A DNA stretch of 64,000 bases, from contig NIRF01000001.1 in the NCBI GenBank assembly GCA_002878375.1, forward strand, positions 186,001-250,000, given 5' to 3'. The DNA is from Dictyoglomus sp. NZ13-RE01 (lineage in GTDB: Bacteria > Dictyoglomota > Dictyoglomia > Dictyoglomales > Dictyoglomaceae). Within the stretch, counting starts at the first letter, position 1. Every line of letters begins with the position of its first letter. The position numbers and the translations under genes are program-made. Shown here in pieces: positions 45,855-55,019 of this stretch. The notes below the pieces were generated by a model. The model had not been told where the DNA came from, made no database searches, and worked only from the letters and a program-made list of their open reading frames with translations.

Positions 45855-47488
45855 TCTAACCCTAAGTAGTAATAGTAAAAGGGTTGTCCACCATACATTA
45901 ATTCAATAGTTAAATTGGGATATGTTTCTGTTAATTTATTATAAAGTTTTTCCGCCTCTTCTTTACTAACTTCCTTCCCATAATACAAAGTAATAAGCTC
46001 TATTTTTTTCTCCTGGTTAATAATGTTATTAATTAGATTTATAACTACTTCTTCTATACTTTTACCAACATACACTATTTTATCATCAACTATACCTAAT
46101 ATATCTCCTTCACTAATAGAAAAGCCATTTATATTTGAATCTCTAATGGCTTTAGTTACTTCACCTACTCTTATCTTATTAATGCTATTTTCAAATTTAC
46201 TCTTTATTTGTTCAATGGAATCCCTTGGATTATATTCTATTAATGCTCTTATCCCCTCTAAAACATGCTTTGTCGGAATTATTATAACCTTGTCATTATA
46301 TAACTTTTCTACTTGTTGAGCTGCTAATATAACATTCTTGTTATTTGGAAATAGAAAGATTTTTTTTGCATTTACCTGCTCAATAGCACTAATCAATGAT
46401 TCTACACTGGGATTTAGTGTTTGACCACCATTTATAATGTAATCAACAGAAAAGCTTCTAAATATTTCATTTATTCCATCTCCCCATGAAACTACCACAA
46501 ATCCAATCTCTTTTTCTTCCTTCTTTTTTGTGGCTTGAGAATCTATCTCTTTTCTAATTCTCTCCTCATGCTGTTCCGCCATATTGTCTATTTTTATTCT
46601 TGATAGGCTTCCAAATTGTAGAGCTTTATCCAAAACCTTTCCAGGATTATTTGTATGTATGTGGACCTTTAACATTCCAGGAGCCTCTGCAGTTACGATA
46701 CTATCTCCTTGCGATTGCAAGAAACTTTTGAATTCTGAAAAATCGACATTTTCCTGAGATACAATGACAAACTCTGTACAATACTGATATGTAAGAACCT
46801 GTTTTTCAATTACCTCTAACTCAGGTCTTTCTTTTATTAGTGTCTCTTCCTTCTCAACCTTTATTCTTTCTCCTAATAGTCCCCTATAGAATCCTTCCCA
46901 AAAATAAACAAGTCCTTGTCCACCTGCATCTACGACTTGGGCTTCTTTTAAAATTGGCAAAAGATTAGGAGTATTTAAAAGGGCTTCTTTTGCTTTTTCC
47001 AACATTCTCCTTGTTATTTCTACAATATCTTTTGTATCCTTAAGGGAGCGTGTTGCTTCTTTAACTCCTTCTCTAAGTACTGTAAGAATTGTTCCCTCTG
47101 TTGGTTTTAATACTGCTCTATAGGCAACCTTAGTTGCTTCTTGCCAAGCCTTTACCCATGTAATTGCATCTACTTTTTCTTTGTCCCTTATATACTCTGC
47201 GAATCCTCTTATTATCTGAGAAAGAATAACACCTGAATTTCCCCTTGCTCCCATAAGTGAGCCTTTTATTGCAGATTCTGCAACGTTTTTCAAGGTTTTA
47301 ACTTTTTGCTTTTTAATTTCATTAAGGGTTGATTTTAATGTATATAACATGTTTGTGCCTGTATCTCCATCGGGTACAGGAAAAACATTTAATAAATCAA
47401 CCTCTTCCCTATGTAGTTCCAATTGATTTACTGCATTTTCAAATAAACTTTCTAATAATTCTCCATTTATCTCCAATACCTTTTGCAA
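45851..47488 (-). CDS. fakA: Fatty acid kinase FakA-like protein (YloV, DhaL domain)
   Basis: A 545-residue protein. The N-terminal DhaL-type kinase domain has [15 protein letters not shown] with the Asp cluster for magnesium, [13 protein letters not shown] and [12 protein letters not shown] central and a C-terminal domain of YloV type follow ([34 protein letters not shown]). FakA phosphorylates fatty acids bound to a FakB partner, which is not in the window. It starts with TTG at 47488 behind GGGAGGAAGG. The Asp23-fakA-recG order is a known Firmicutes arrangement. Confidence 0.92.
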   Translation of the reverse strand: MQKVLEINGELLESLFENAVNQLELHREEVDLLNVFPVPDGDTGTNMLYTLKSTLNEIKKQKVKTLKNVAESAIKGSLMGARGNSGVILSQIIRGFAEYIRDKEKVDAITWVKAWQEATKVAYRAVLKPTEGTILTVLREGVKEATRSLKDTKDIVEITRRMLEKAKEALLNTPNLLPILKEAQVVDAGGQGLVYFWEGFYRGLLGERIKVEKEETLIKERPELEVIEKQVLTYQYCTEFVIVSQENVDFSEFKSFLQSQGDSIVTAEAPGMLKVHIHTNNPGKVLDKALQFGSLSRIKIDNMAEQHEERIRKEIDSQATKKKEEKEIGFVVVSWGDGINEIFRSFSVDYIINGGQTLNPSVESLISAIEQVNAKKIFLFPNNKNVILAAQQVEKLYNDKVIIIPTKHVLEGIRALIEYNPRDSIEQIKSKFENSINKIRVGEVTKAIRDSNINGFSISEGDILGIVDDKIVYVGKSIEEVVINLINNIINQEKKIELITLYYGKEVSKEEAEKLYNKLTETYPNLTIELMYGGQPFYYYYLGLE

Positions 47489-47489
47489 G

Positions 47490-47924
47490 CTAACCTTCCT
47501 CCCAATTAAATGTTTCTTCTTTTTTATCCTCCATAACTCTTATTCCCCATACATTCACATTAATTTCTTTTATTGATAAGCCAGTTATTCTCTCCAAATT
47601 CCATTTTACTCTTTCCATAACATTATGAGCAACCTCTGGAATTCTCACTCCATAAGCAACAATTACATAAAGCTCTATGATTAATCCCTCTTCAGTTACA
47701 TGGACTTGAACCCCTTTATTTATCTCTTCTAAATGGAGGAGTTCTGATATTCCATCCATTATACTTCTAACAGCCATTCCTACTATACCATAGCTTTGCA
47801 ATGCAGAAAGACTTGCCAATGTAGCAATGGCATTCTCTGAGATTTCCACCCAGCCAATCTCTGTATAGTACCTTTGAGAAGATTTATTTCCAGTCTTATA
47901 TATATAATCTCGGATCCAACGCAT
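47490..47924 (-). CDS. Asp23/YloU family protein
   Basis: A 144-residue protein of the Asp23 (alkaline-shock) family: GWVEISENAIATLASLSAL, YGIVGMAVRS, then VHVTEEGLIIELYVIVAYGVRIPEVAHNVME and the closing GLSIKEINVNVWGI. (Separate stretches.) YloU proteins are usually encoded directly before fakA/yloV, as here, one base apart; their role is unclear, with links to the envelope. The N-terminus (about 25 extra residues) overlaps the peptide permease gene by 29 bases, so the true start may lie further in, but I see no better start codon with a ribosome site. Confidence 0.9.
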   Translation of the reverse strand: MRWIRDYIYKTGNKSSQRYYTEIGWVEISENAIATLASLSALQSYGIVGMAVRSIMDGISELLHLEEINKGVQVHVTEEGLIIELYVIVAYGVRIPEVAHNVMERVKWNLERITGLSIKEINVNVWGIRVMEDKKEETFNWEEG

Positions 47925-48780
47925 CTCTTAAACCATCCCCTAAAAGATTAAAGCCAAAAACTACTATCATAATGACAACACCTGGGGCTACAGGATACCA
48001 CCATCTACTCCTCAAATAAGCTAATCCAGCCTGCACCATAGAGCCCCAACTTGGAGTTGGTGCCTGCACACCTAAGCCAAGAAAACTTAACCCAGCCTCT
48101 AACATGATCATACCGCCCATTCCTAAAGTAGCCTCAATGATTATTGGAGATAAAGCATTGGGAAGAATATGTCTAAATAGAATTCTCCATGTTGATGCAC
48201 CAATTGCTTTTGCACTGGCAATAAAATCTCTTTCTCTTAAACTCAATACTTGTCCTCTAACAATTCTTGAGACGCCCGCCCATCCTATAAGAGCCACCGC
48301 TATGTATAAATTTTGAATGCCTGTTCCTAAGGTTGCCACTACCGCTATAACGAAAAGAAGAAAAGGAAAGGCAAAAAGAATTTCTACTATTCTCATTATA
48401 AGATCATCAATCCATCCGCCATAATATCCTGCAATTAGTCCCATAACAGTTCCTAAGGAGATGGATATAATCTGAGCAAAAAAGGCAATTTGAAGAGAGG
48501 TACGAGCCCCATGGATTAGTCTACTTAGTATGTCTCTACCAAACTCGTCAGTTCCTAAAATATGTTCTCTGTTTGGAGGAAGTAGGGATTTGGACAAATC
48601 TACTTGTAGAGGATCGTAAGGAGCAATATGGGGAGCAAATAGAGCAACAATGACAAAAACTAATACTATAATAAAGCCAACAATCGCTAATTTATTCTTA
48701 ATTAATCTTTTTATAGCAATTCTCCATAAGCTTCTTGGTTTTCTAACTCCCTGACTTTTCATAACATTTTCTACGGCCAT
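47896..48780 (-). CDS. Peptide ABC transporter permease (DppC/OppC type)
   Basis: A 294-residue inner-membrane permease. The N-terminal OppC motif is LIKNKLAIVGFIIVLVFV followed by HIAPYDPLQVD and LGTDEFGRDILSRLIHGART; the EAA loop reads REREFIASAKAIGAS-like (RERDFIASAKAIGAS). About six spans. It forms the channel with the DppB-like protein upstream. It overlaps the Asp23 gene by 29 bases. No ATPase gene follows; the nearest candidates are the OppD/OppF pair at 21055-23034. Confidence 0.94.
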   Translation of the reverse strand: MAVENVMKSQGVRKPRSLWRIAIKRLIKNKLAIVGFIIVLVFVIVALFAPHIAPYDPLQVDLSKSLLPPNREHILGTDEFGRDILSRLIHGARTSLQIAFFAQIISISLGTVMGLIAGYYGGWIDDLIMRIVEILFAFPFLLFVIAVVATLGTGIQNLYIAVALIGWAGVSRIVRGQVLSLRERDFIASAKAIGASTWRILFRHILPNALSPIIIEATLGMGGMIMLEAGLSFLGLGVQAPTPSWGSMVQAGLAYLRSRWWYPVAPGVVIMIVVFGFNLLGDGLRDALDPRLYI

Positions 48781-48794
48781 TTATTAAAACCTCC

Positions 48795-49724
48795 TTATTC
48801 ATAACGAATCCTTGGATCAATAAGTGCATACGAAATATCTACAACCAAATTTGCAATAATATAGATAAAAGCAATAAATAATACTGTACCCTGAATAATA
48901 GGAAGGTCTCTATCCAGAATCCCTTGCACAGTTAATCTACCAAGACCTGGCCAAGCAAAAATGGTCTCTGTCAATACTGCTCCGGTTAAAAGATCACCAA
49001 CAACCATACCTGCATAGGTAACAACAGGTATAAGTGCATTTCTCAAAGCATGTTTAAATATAACTAATCTTTCGGGCACTCCCTTTGCCCTTGCTGTAAT
49101 AATATATTCTTGCCTTATAACTTCTAACATTGATGACCTTGCGAGTCGAGCAAAATAAGCAGCAGGTCTTGTTCCTAAAGCAATTGCAGGAAGCACGACC
49201 GCCTTTAACCCATATTCACTTATGTATCCTCCTAAAGGGAACCATCCCAAATTATAACTAAAAATCAATAAAAGAATAATACCAACCCAATAAACAGGGG
49301 CAGATACCCCTAATAAAGCAATAACCATGGCTGTATAATCAAACACAGAATACTGTTTTACTGCGGATATGATTCCTGCAGTAACTCCAAGTCCAATAGC
49401 AATAATAAAAGCAAATAAAGCCAAAACTATAGTAGCCTTAAATCTTTCTAAAATAGATTCTAATACTGGAATATTTGTTTTAAATGATCTTCCAAAATCA
49501 AGCCTTATTATTCTACCTAAAAATAAAAAATATTGAATATACCAAGGTCTATCTAATCCCCAACTCTTTCTAATCTGTTCTAATACTTCGGGATCTGCAC
49601 GTTGTCCTGCAATTAATCGGGCTGGATCTCCAGGAGCAATATAAAATAACGCAAATGTAATCAATGTAACTCCAATAAATACTGGTATTGCTTGAATTAA
49701 TCTTCTTATTAGATATCTATACAA
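48795..49724 (-). CDS. Peptide ABC transporter permease (DppB/OppB type)
   Basis: A 309-residue permease with about six spans. It opens YLIRRLIQAIPVFIGVTLITF and has FYIAPGDPARLIAGQRA, typical of DppB, plus the loop RSSMLEVIRQEYIITARAKG that contacts the ATPase. It starts with TTG at 49724; the site GGAGGAGAG lies about 7 bases upstream, right after a perfect hairpin. It stands between the binding protein and the DppC-like gene. Confidence 0.94.
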   Translation of the reverse strand: MYRYLIRRLIQAIPVFIGVTLITFALFYIAPGDPARLIAGQRADPEVLEQIRKSWGLDRPWYIQYFLFLGRIIRLDFGRSFKTNIPVLESILERFKATIVLALFAFIIAIGLGVTAGIISAVKQYSVFDYTAMVIALLGVSAPVYWVGIILLLIFSYNLGWFPLGGYISEYGLKAVVLPAIALGTRPAAYFARLARSSMLEVIRQEYIITARAKGVPERLVIFKHALRNALIPVVTYAGMVVGDLLTGAVLTETIFAWPGLGRLTVQGILDRDLPIIQGTVLFIAFIYIIANLVVDISYALIDPRIRYE

Positions 49725-49752
49725 CTCTTATCTCTCCTCCTTCTATATAATT

Positions 49753-49778
49753 TCAGGAGGGGAAATTTCCCCTCCTGA
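49753..49778 (-). promoter_or_regulatory. Perfect palindromic hairpin after peptide-binding protein gene
   Basis: The arms TCAGGAGGGGAAA and TTTCCCCTCCTGA are perfect 13-bp complements with no spacer, so the true loop would be about 4 bases. It starts 11 bases after the stop of the binding-protein gene and lacks a U-tract (AATTATATAG follows). Like the two other hairpins after binding-protein genes, it probably sets a higher level of binding protein than permease. Confidence 0.8.
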
Positions 49779-49789
49779 GACAAGATAAA

Positions 49790-51352
49790 TTATTTCTTAG
49801 ATAACCAAACAACTCTATATCTTACACCGGAAAGTCCTGTTAATGGATCTACATACAATCCATGGACCCATGGTTGATATATTGGTTGAGAAACGTAGTA
49901 GTAAATAGGTACAATAGGCATATCCTCTAATATGATTCTTTCTGCCTCATTATAGTATTTAACTCTTAAATTCCAACTGGATACTTTTCTTGCTTTATTA
50001 GTTAACTCATCAACCTTTGGATTCTCATAGAAGCTATGATTTCCACCCTCTCCAAAGTTTGCTGAGTTGAAGAGTACCCATAGGAAGTTGTCTGGATCAA
50101 TATAGTCTGCAACCCATCCAAGTCTATATACAGGAAGCTTACCTTTATCTAATAGGTCTAAGTAAACTGCCCAGTCATAATTCTGTATCTTTGCATTAAT
50201 ACCTATAGCTAATAAATTAGCCTGAATTGCTTCCATAATTCTTTGATGAGCCTTGCTTGAGTTATAGTATATTACAACCTCAGGAAGTCCTTTTCCACCA
50301 GGATATCCTGCTTTCTCTAATAATTTCTTTGCCTCTTCCACATTATAACTGAAGTTTTCTTTTGCCCAATTATATAAGTCTTTACTGAAACCAGGCATTG
50401 ATGGAGGAAGAATTGTATATGCAACTTCCGCTCTATTTCTTCTTATAACTTTTACAATAGAATCTTTATCTATAGCTCTCGCTATTGCCCATCTTAGATA
50501 TTTGTTATCAAAGGGTTTCTGTTTTACATTAAATCCTAAGTAATAAATACCAAGAATTGGTTTCGATAAGATATATGGTTTGTATTTTGGATCGTTACTT
50601 ACCCTATCCCATTCAGGATCAGGAACACCCGTTATATCAAGATTCCCTTTCTCAAAATTCATAAAGTCTACATTCTCATCAGGAATTATTGCCCATTCTA
50701 TTGCATCGGTATATGGTCTTCCTCTAAAGTATTTTAGATTGGCTTTAACTCTTATTTTTACATCATGTTTCCATTCATCAAATATATAAGCTCCAGTTCC
50801 TACAGGCTTAGTTGCAAAATCTTTTCCAAGTTTCTCAACCTCTTCCTTAGGAACAACCCAGAAACATGAATAAGTTAAAGTAGATAGGAAGGGAGCAAAA
50901 GGTTCTTTTAATGTTATTTCTAATATGTATTTACTTTTTGCCACCACATCCTTGATTGGGTCTGTGAAGTTTGCCCTTGGTGATGCAGTCTTTGGATCCA
51001 TTACTCTCTTTATTGAGTATACGAAGTCCTCTGCAGTAACTTTTCTTCCGTTATGGAAGTATACATCATCTCTTAAATAAAAGGTATACTTGAGCCCATC
51101 ATTAGATATACTCCAACTTTTTGCTATAACAGGGACTACTTTCCCATTAGGATCATATTCTACCAAACCATCAAATATTTGCCTTGCTACCTCATCGGAT
51201 GCTGTATCTGTTATCATCGCAGGGTCTAATGTTGGTGGATCATTTACCAAACTTCTTCTCAATACACCACCATATTGGGGTGTTTGAGCTAAAGAAGACC
51301 CAAATAAGGTAATTAAGAAAACTAATAAAAGAAGAATACTTATACGTTTCAT
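49790..51352 (-). CDS. Peptide ABC transporter substrate-binding protein (DppA/OppA type)
   Basis: A 520-residue family 5 solute-binding protein. Residues 1-22 are a signal peptide (MKRISILLLLVFLITLFGSS, then LAQTP) without a lipobox cysteine. Family motifs: GGVLRRSLVNDPPTLDPA, IFDGLVEYDPNGKVVPVIA, WSISNDGLKYTFYLRDDVYFHNG split over two strands, VGTGAYIF, and RWAIARAIDKDSIV. It delivers peptides (or possibly oligosaccharides, which some family 5 proteins of thermophiles bind) to the adjacent permeases. The ATG follows AAGGAGGTATGCT. The 62 bases to secG contain only A/T runs and no clear promoter. Confidence 0.93.
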   Translation of the reverse strand: MKRISILLLLVFLITLFGSSLAQTPQYGGVLRRSLVNDPPTLDPAMITDTASDEVARQIFDGLVEYDPNGKVVPVIAKSWSISNDGLKYTFYLRDDVYFHNGRKVTAEDFVYSIKRVMDPKTASPRANFTDPIKDVVAKSKYILEITLKEPFAPFLSTLTYSCFWVVPKEEVEKLGKDFATKPVGTGAYIFDEWKHDVKIRVKANLKYFRGRPYTDAIEWAIIPDENVDFMNFEKGNLDITGVPDPEWDRVSNDPKYKPYILSKPILGIYYLGFNVKQKPFDNKYLRWAIARAIDKDSIVKVIRRNRAEVAYTILPPSMPGFSKDLYNWAKENFSYNVEEAKKLLEKAGYPGGKGLPEVVIYYNSSKAHQRIMEAIQANLLAIGINAKIQNYDWAVYLDLLDKGKLPVYRLGWVADYIDPDNFLWVLFNSANFGEGGNHSFYENPKVDELTNKARKVSSWNLRVKYYNEAERIILEDMPIVPIYYYVSQPIYQPWVHGLYVDPLTGLSGVRYRVVWLSKK

Positions 51353-51414
51353 AGCATACCTCCTTACAAAATATAAACTTTTTTTGGAAAAAATTTTTTA
51401 AGTAAATCACCTCC

Positions 51415-51642
51415 TCATTTAATTAAGAATAAAAGAGTAGAAGTAATCATGAAAAGAATTGCAAGAACTACCGTAGCTTGTTTTAAGGTTCTCTCCATTT
51501 TTCTCTTTGCTTTATAAAATACAGAAGCTCCACCACCAATGAAGCCCAAACCTTCTCCAACTTCAGATTGGAATAATATTACCGCAATTAACCCAATTGA
51601 TATTAGAAAATGAAGAATCAAAAGTACTGTAAACATTCTCAT
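51415..51642 (-). CDS. secG: Preprotein translocase subunit SecG
   Basis: A 75-residue protein with two membrane spans separated by GFIGGGASVFYKAK, the usual SecG loop with the GLG/GGG and F motifs (GEGLGFIGGG). It assists SecYEG in protein export. It lies 11 bases after tpiA; the tpiA-secG or pgk-tpiA-secG order is common in bacteria. Length is normal. Confidence 0.94.
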   Translation of the reverse strand: MRMFTVLLILHFLISIGLIAVILFQSEVGEGLGFIGGGASVFYKAKRKMERTLKQATVVLAILFMITSTLLFLIK

Positions 51643-51653
51643 CTCTCCTTATT

Positions 51654-52403
51654 TTAAATTTTTACTATTTCCCAAAAGCTTTTTGCCTTTAAACTTGCTC
51701 CACCCACTAAAGCGCCGTCAATTTCTGGCTGTGACAAAAATTCACCAATATTATTTGGATTTACACTCCCCCCATACTGAATTCTAACCTTTTGGGCTAC
51801 CTCCTGAGAATATTTTTCCTTTATAACATTCCTAATTAAAAGGGCTACTTCATTTGCATCCTCACCTTTTGCTGAGTGCCCTGTTCCAATAGCCCATACA
51901 GGTTCGTATGCTATTACTAAATTTTGCAATTTATCTCCATCAATTCCTTCTATTGCTTTAGAAACTTGTCTTATAATTACTTCCTCAGTTTTACCTTTCT
52001 CTCTTTCTTCCCATTTTTCTCCTACACATAGAATTGGAGTTAGTCCAAATTCATATGCAGATTTTATTTTTTTGTTTACATTTTCATCAGTCTCTCCAAA
52101 ATATTGTCTTCTTTCAGAATGCCCAATAATAACATACTCACAGTCTAAGTCTTTAAGCATTATTGGAGAAATCTCCCCCGTAAAAGCACCTTCTTTTTCC
52201 CAAAAAAGATTTTGTGCTCCTAATTTAAAAGGAGTACCTTTCAGTAAATTCCGAGCCACATAAAGGGATGTAAAGGGTGGACAAATTACTACTTCTTTAT
52301 CTTCGTAATTAGAAGCAAGCTCTATAAACTCCCTTATAAATTCCTCCGTCTCATGGGTAGTCTTATACATCTTCCAGTTTGCAGCTATAATTTTTTTTCT
52401 CAT
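51654..52403 (-). CDS. tpiA: Triosephosphate isomerase
   Basis: A 249-residue TIM barrel that interconverts dihydroxyacetone phosphate and glyceraldehyde 3-phosphate. Catalytic residues: Lys11 in AANWKMYK, His in IIGHSERR, Glu in AYEPVWAIGTG, followed by IRIQYGGSVNP-type phosphate loop (VRIQYGGSVNPNN) and DGALVGGASL. It is transcribed with pgk and a roadblock-domain gene. All active-site residues are intact. Confidence 0.98.
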   Translation of the reverse strand: MRKKIIAANWKMYKTTHETEEFIREFIELASNYEDKEVVICPPFTSLYVARNLLKGTPFKLGAQNLFWEKEGAFTGEISPIMLKDLDCEYVIIGHSERRQYFGETDENVNKKIKSAYEFGLTPILCVGEKWEEREKGKTEEVIIRQVSKAIEGIDGDKLQNLVIAYEPVWAIGTGHSAKGEDANEVALLIRNVIKEKYSQEVAQKVRIQYGGSVNPNNIGEFLSQPEIDGALVGGASLKAKSFWEIVKI

Positions 52404-52426
52404 ACTTCCTCCTTATTACACTAATC

Positions 52427-52786
52427 TTATTGTATTAATCTTATAAGTTTGTAAATAACCTTCTTTATAGCATTTCTTATTTTCCCAAAATTTGCTCCAG
52501 GATTCGCTACAACAACTAATGTTGCAGGCTTTCCTTCAATTGGATAAATAAAAACTGCTCCCTCCTCAAATATGATTATTACTTCCTTTGTGGAACCCTT
52601 TGCTAATTCATTTCCTATCATAGTAGTAGCTCTTAACCCACCCGATGCAACAGCCCCCAGAGCCTCTGGATCTATTGAATCCTTAGTTGCTTTATCAATT
52701 ACTAAACCATCATCACTGGCAAGAAGAGAAACCTGGACACCCTCAATTTCAAGAATCTCATTTAAAATAGGTTGAAAGTCAGCCAA
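52427..52786 (-). CDS. Roadblock/LC7 domain protein (MglB-like)
   Basis: A 119-residue single-domain protein of the roadblock/LC7 fold: ILNEILEIEGVQVSLLASDDGLVI, then LGAVASGGLRATTMIGNELAKG, KEVIIIFEEGAVFIYPI and ATLVVVANPGANFGKIRNAIKKV. In other bacteria such proteins bind small Ras-like GTPases (MglA) and set polarity or motility. No MglA-type GTPase is encoded nearby. It lies between pgk and tpiA in the same transcript (18 and 23 bases apart), which is odd for a polarity regulator. A link to the pilus locus is speculative. Confidence 0.88.
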   Translation of the reverse strand: MADFQPILNEILEIEGVQVSLLASDDGLVIDKATKDSIDPEALGAVASGGLRATTMIGNELAKGSTKEVIIIFEEGAVFIYPIEGKPATLVVVANPGANFGKIRNAIKKVIYKLIRLIQ

Positions 52787-52804
52787 AGTCTCCCCCTCTA
52801 AATT

Positions 52805-53995
52805 TTATTTATCTTTAAGAACCGCAATACCGGGCAAAGTTTTCCCCTCGAGAAATTCTAAAGAGGCTCCTCCACCTGTGGATATATGTGTAAATTTATC
52901 CTCAAGACCAAATTTTGCCACGGCAGATGCGGTATCTCCACCTCCCACAATACTTACACAATTCTTATTATTGGCAATAGCCTCTGCAATCTTCTTCGTT
53001 CCCTCAGCAAATTTGTCCATCTCGAATATTCCCATTGGTCCATTCCAAATAATAGTCTTTGCATTTTTAATCTCTTCAACAAACTTACTTATAGAATTTG
53101 GACCGATATCTACACCTATATCATCTGGTGCAAATTCCCCCATTTTCTTTATAGTAGTCTCTGTATTCTCAGAAATTTCTTTTACTACAACTGCATCATC
53201 TGCAATAATAAGTTTTACTCCCTTTTCTTTTGCCATATTTATAAATTCCTTAGCTAACTCTATTTTATCTTCTTCCAGTTTTGATTTACCTACTTCATAT
53301 CCAAGAGCCTTCCAAAAAGTAAACATCATTCCTCCACCAATTAGTAACGCATCTACCTTACCAAGAAGATTCTGAATAACTCCTATCTTATCAGAAACCT
53401 TTGCACCACCCAAAATACATACAAAGGGTCTTTCTGGACTCTCTAACGCCTTTCCCATAATTTCTATTTCTTTTTTTACCAATAAACCAGCATAAGCAGG
53501 TAAATATTGAGCAACACCAGCAGTTGAGGCATGGGCTCTATGAACAGTACCAAAAGCGTCACTTACATAAATATCTCCTAATTTTGCTAATTTCTTGGCA
53601 AATTCAGGATCATTTGCCTCTTCCTCTTTATAGAATCTAACATTCTCCAATAAAATTACTTCCCCTGGTTTCATATTATTTACTTCTTTTTCAACTTCCT
53701 CACCAATACAATCATTAAGTTTTTTCACTGGTCTTCCTAAAAGCTCACTTAATCTTTTTGCTACAGGATCAAGACGTAAATCATCCTGAAATCCCTTTGG
53801 TCTTCCTAAATGAGACATAAGAATAACTTTTGCCTGTTTTTCTATTAGGTATTGAATTGTAGGTAAGGCTTCTCTAATCCTTCTATCATCTGTAATAACT
53901 CCGTTCTTTATAGGAACATTAAAATCAACTCTTACTAATACCCTCTTTCCCCTCAGTTCTTCATCCTTTAAATCCAATATCGTCATTTTAGCCAT
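52805..53995 (-). CDS. pgk: Phosphoglycerate kinase
   Basis: A 396-residue glycolytic enzyme. Motifs: [61 protein letters not shown], and [15 protein letters not shown] then [14 protein letters not shown] chose the ATG at 53995, seven bases after GGGAGGA; a TTG two codons upstream falls too close to that site. The gene has a perfect promoter, so glycolytic genes pgk and tpiA are transcribed strongly with the roadblock gene and secG. GAPDH is not in the window. Confidence 0.98.
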   Translation of the reverse strand: MAKMTILDLKDEELRGKRVLVRVDFNVPIKNGVITDDRRIREALPTIQYLIEKQAKVILMSHLGRPKGFQDDLRLDPVAKRLSELLGRPVKKLNDCIGEEVEKEVNNMKPGEVILLENVRFYKEEEANDPEFAKKLAKLGDIYVSDAFGTVHRAHASTAGVAQYLPAYAGLLVKKEIEIMGKALESPERPFVCILGGAKVSDKIGVIQNLLGKVDALLIGGGMMFTFWKALGYEVGKSKLEEDKIELAKEFINMAKEKGVKLIIADDAVVVKEISENTETTIKKMGEFAPDDIGVDIGPNSISKFVEEIKNAKTIIWNGPMGIFEMDKFAEGTKKIAEAIANNKNCVSIVGGGDTASAVAKFGLEDKFTHISTGGGASLEFLEGKTLPGIAVLKDK

Positions 53996-54022
53996 TATCA
54001 ATTCCTCCCTTCTTTTAAGAAT

Positions 54023-54050
54023 ATTATAGAATTGTGAGTTTTTTTGTCAA
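54023..54050 (-). promoter_or_regulatory. Consensus promoter of pgk operon
   Basis: Perfect TTGACA and TATAAT with a 16-base spacer. Transcription should start near 54016, giving a leader of about 20 bases that carries the ribosome site GGGAGGA. The -35 box begins 7 bases after the yvcK stop codon. Confidence 0.9.
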
Positions 54051-54056
54051 ATGAAA

Positions 54057-55019
54057 TTAATATAAAAACTTATTAATTATGAATTTTGCTAATTTATCAG
54101 GATCGTGTCTAACCATATCATTTTCATATATAAATTCACCCGTTAAAACCTCAACATCAAATTTTCCAAAATTCTCAATATCTGGATAAACTATATCTGC
54201 CCCTACAGCTCTATACTTTTTCAATAACTCTTCCTTTGGCACTTGAGTATTTATTATAACATAATCTACAGGAACAAACCCCAAATGCTCCACTATTACC
54301 CTTAAATGATCAGAGGCAGAGAAACCAATAGTCTCAAAAGGTTGAGTCATTACGTTACATATATAAACCTTTGGTACATTCACTTTTTTAAGAACATTCT
54401 TGATATCTTCAATCAAAAGGTTAGGAAGAATACTTGTGTAAAGACTACCAGGTCCAATTACTATTAAATGCGAATTTTTCAATGCATATAATGCCTCTGG
54501 TGTTGCTGTGATAGGGGTATCAGATACTAAAAAAAGTCTTTTTATCCTGCTTTTATGATATGAGGAGATAGCTGTTTCTCCAATTATTTCCTCACCGTTT
54601 TCAAACAATGCCTTAAGTTTTACTTTACACAAGGTTGATGGAAAAACCTGTCCTTTTATAGCTAATACCTTACTTGCCTCCTTAATCCCTAAAAGAAAAT
54701 CCCCAAGAATATCCGCCATTGCTGCAAGAAACAAATTCCCAAAAGAGTGTCCCTTCAATTCTCCATTATTAAATCTATACTGGAACAGTTTTGTCATTAA
54801 TGCTTCTTCATCAGCTAAAGCGACAAGACAATTTCTAATATCACCAGGTGGTAGAATATCTAAATCCCTTCTTAATCTTCCAGAGCTTCCCCCATCATCA
54901 CTTACTGTAACGATAGCATTAAGCTTTAGAGGATATTTCTTCAATCCTCTTAATACTGTTGAGAGCCCTGTTCCTCCACCAATTATAGTTACGCTTTTCA
55001 ATTCTTTCTTATGATACAT
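54057..55019 (-). CDS. yvcK: YvcK/CofD-like protein (gluconeogenesis factor)
   Basis: A 320-residue protein of the YvcK family, related to CofD transferases. Motifs: IIGGGTGLSTVLRGLKKY, VTVSDDGGSSGRLRRD, LPPGDIRNCLVALAD, SFGNLFLAAM and IGPGSLYTSILPNL. In Bacillus it binds UDP-GlcNAc and is needed for cell shape on gluconeogenic carbon. I chose the ATG at 55019; an in-frame TTG at 55028 is possible. It overlaps rapZ by 11 bases. The usual third partner, whiA, does not follow; pgk does. Confidence 0.93.
   Translation of the reverse strand: MYHKKELKSVTIIGGGTGLSTVLRGLKKYPLKLNAIVTVSDDGGSSGRLRRDLDILPPGDIRNCLVALADEEALMTKLFQYRFNNGELKGHSFGNLFLAAMADILGDFLLGIKEASKVLAIKGQVFPSTLCKVKLKALFENGEEIIGETAISSYHKSRIKRLFLVSDTPITATPEALYALKNSHLIVIGPGSLYTSILPNLLIEDIKNVLKKVNVPKVYICNVMTQPFETIGFSASDHLRVIVEHLGFVPVDYVIINTQVPKEELLKKYRAVGADIVYPDIENFGKFDVEVLTGEFIYENDMVRHDPDKLAKFIINKFLY

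Noticed and set aside
52404-52450. Short repeated stretch TAATCTTAT near the end of the roadblock gene
   Set aside because: Only about 9-10 bases repeat once in AT-rich DNA; no structure or function suggested.
52878-53375. A 165-codon open frame on the plus strand across pgk
   Set aside because: It is opposite to pgk, has no ribosome site, and its Ser/Phe/Ile-rich protein has no recognisable motif; pgk is complete on the other strand.
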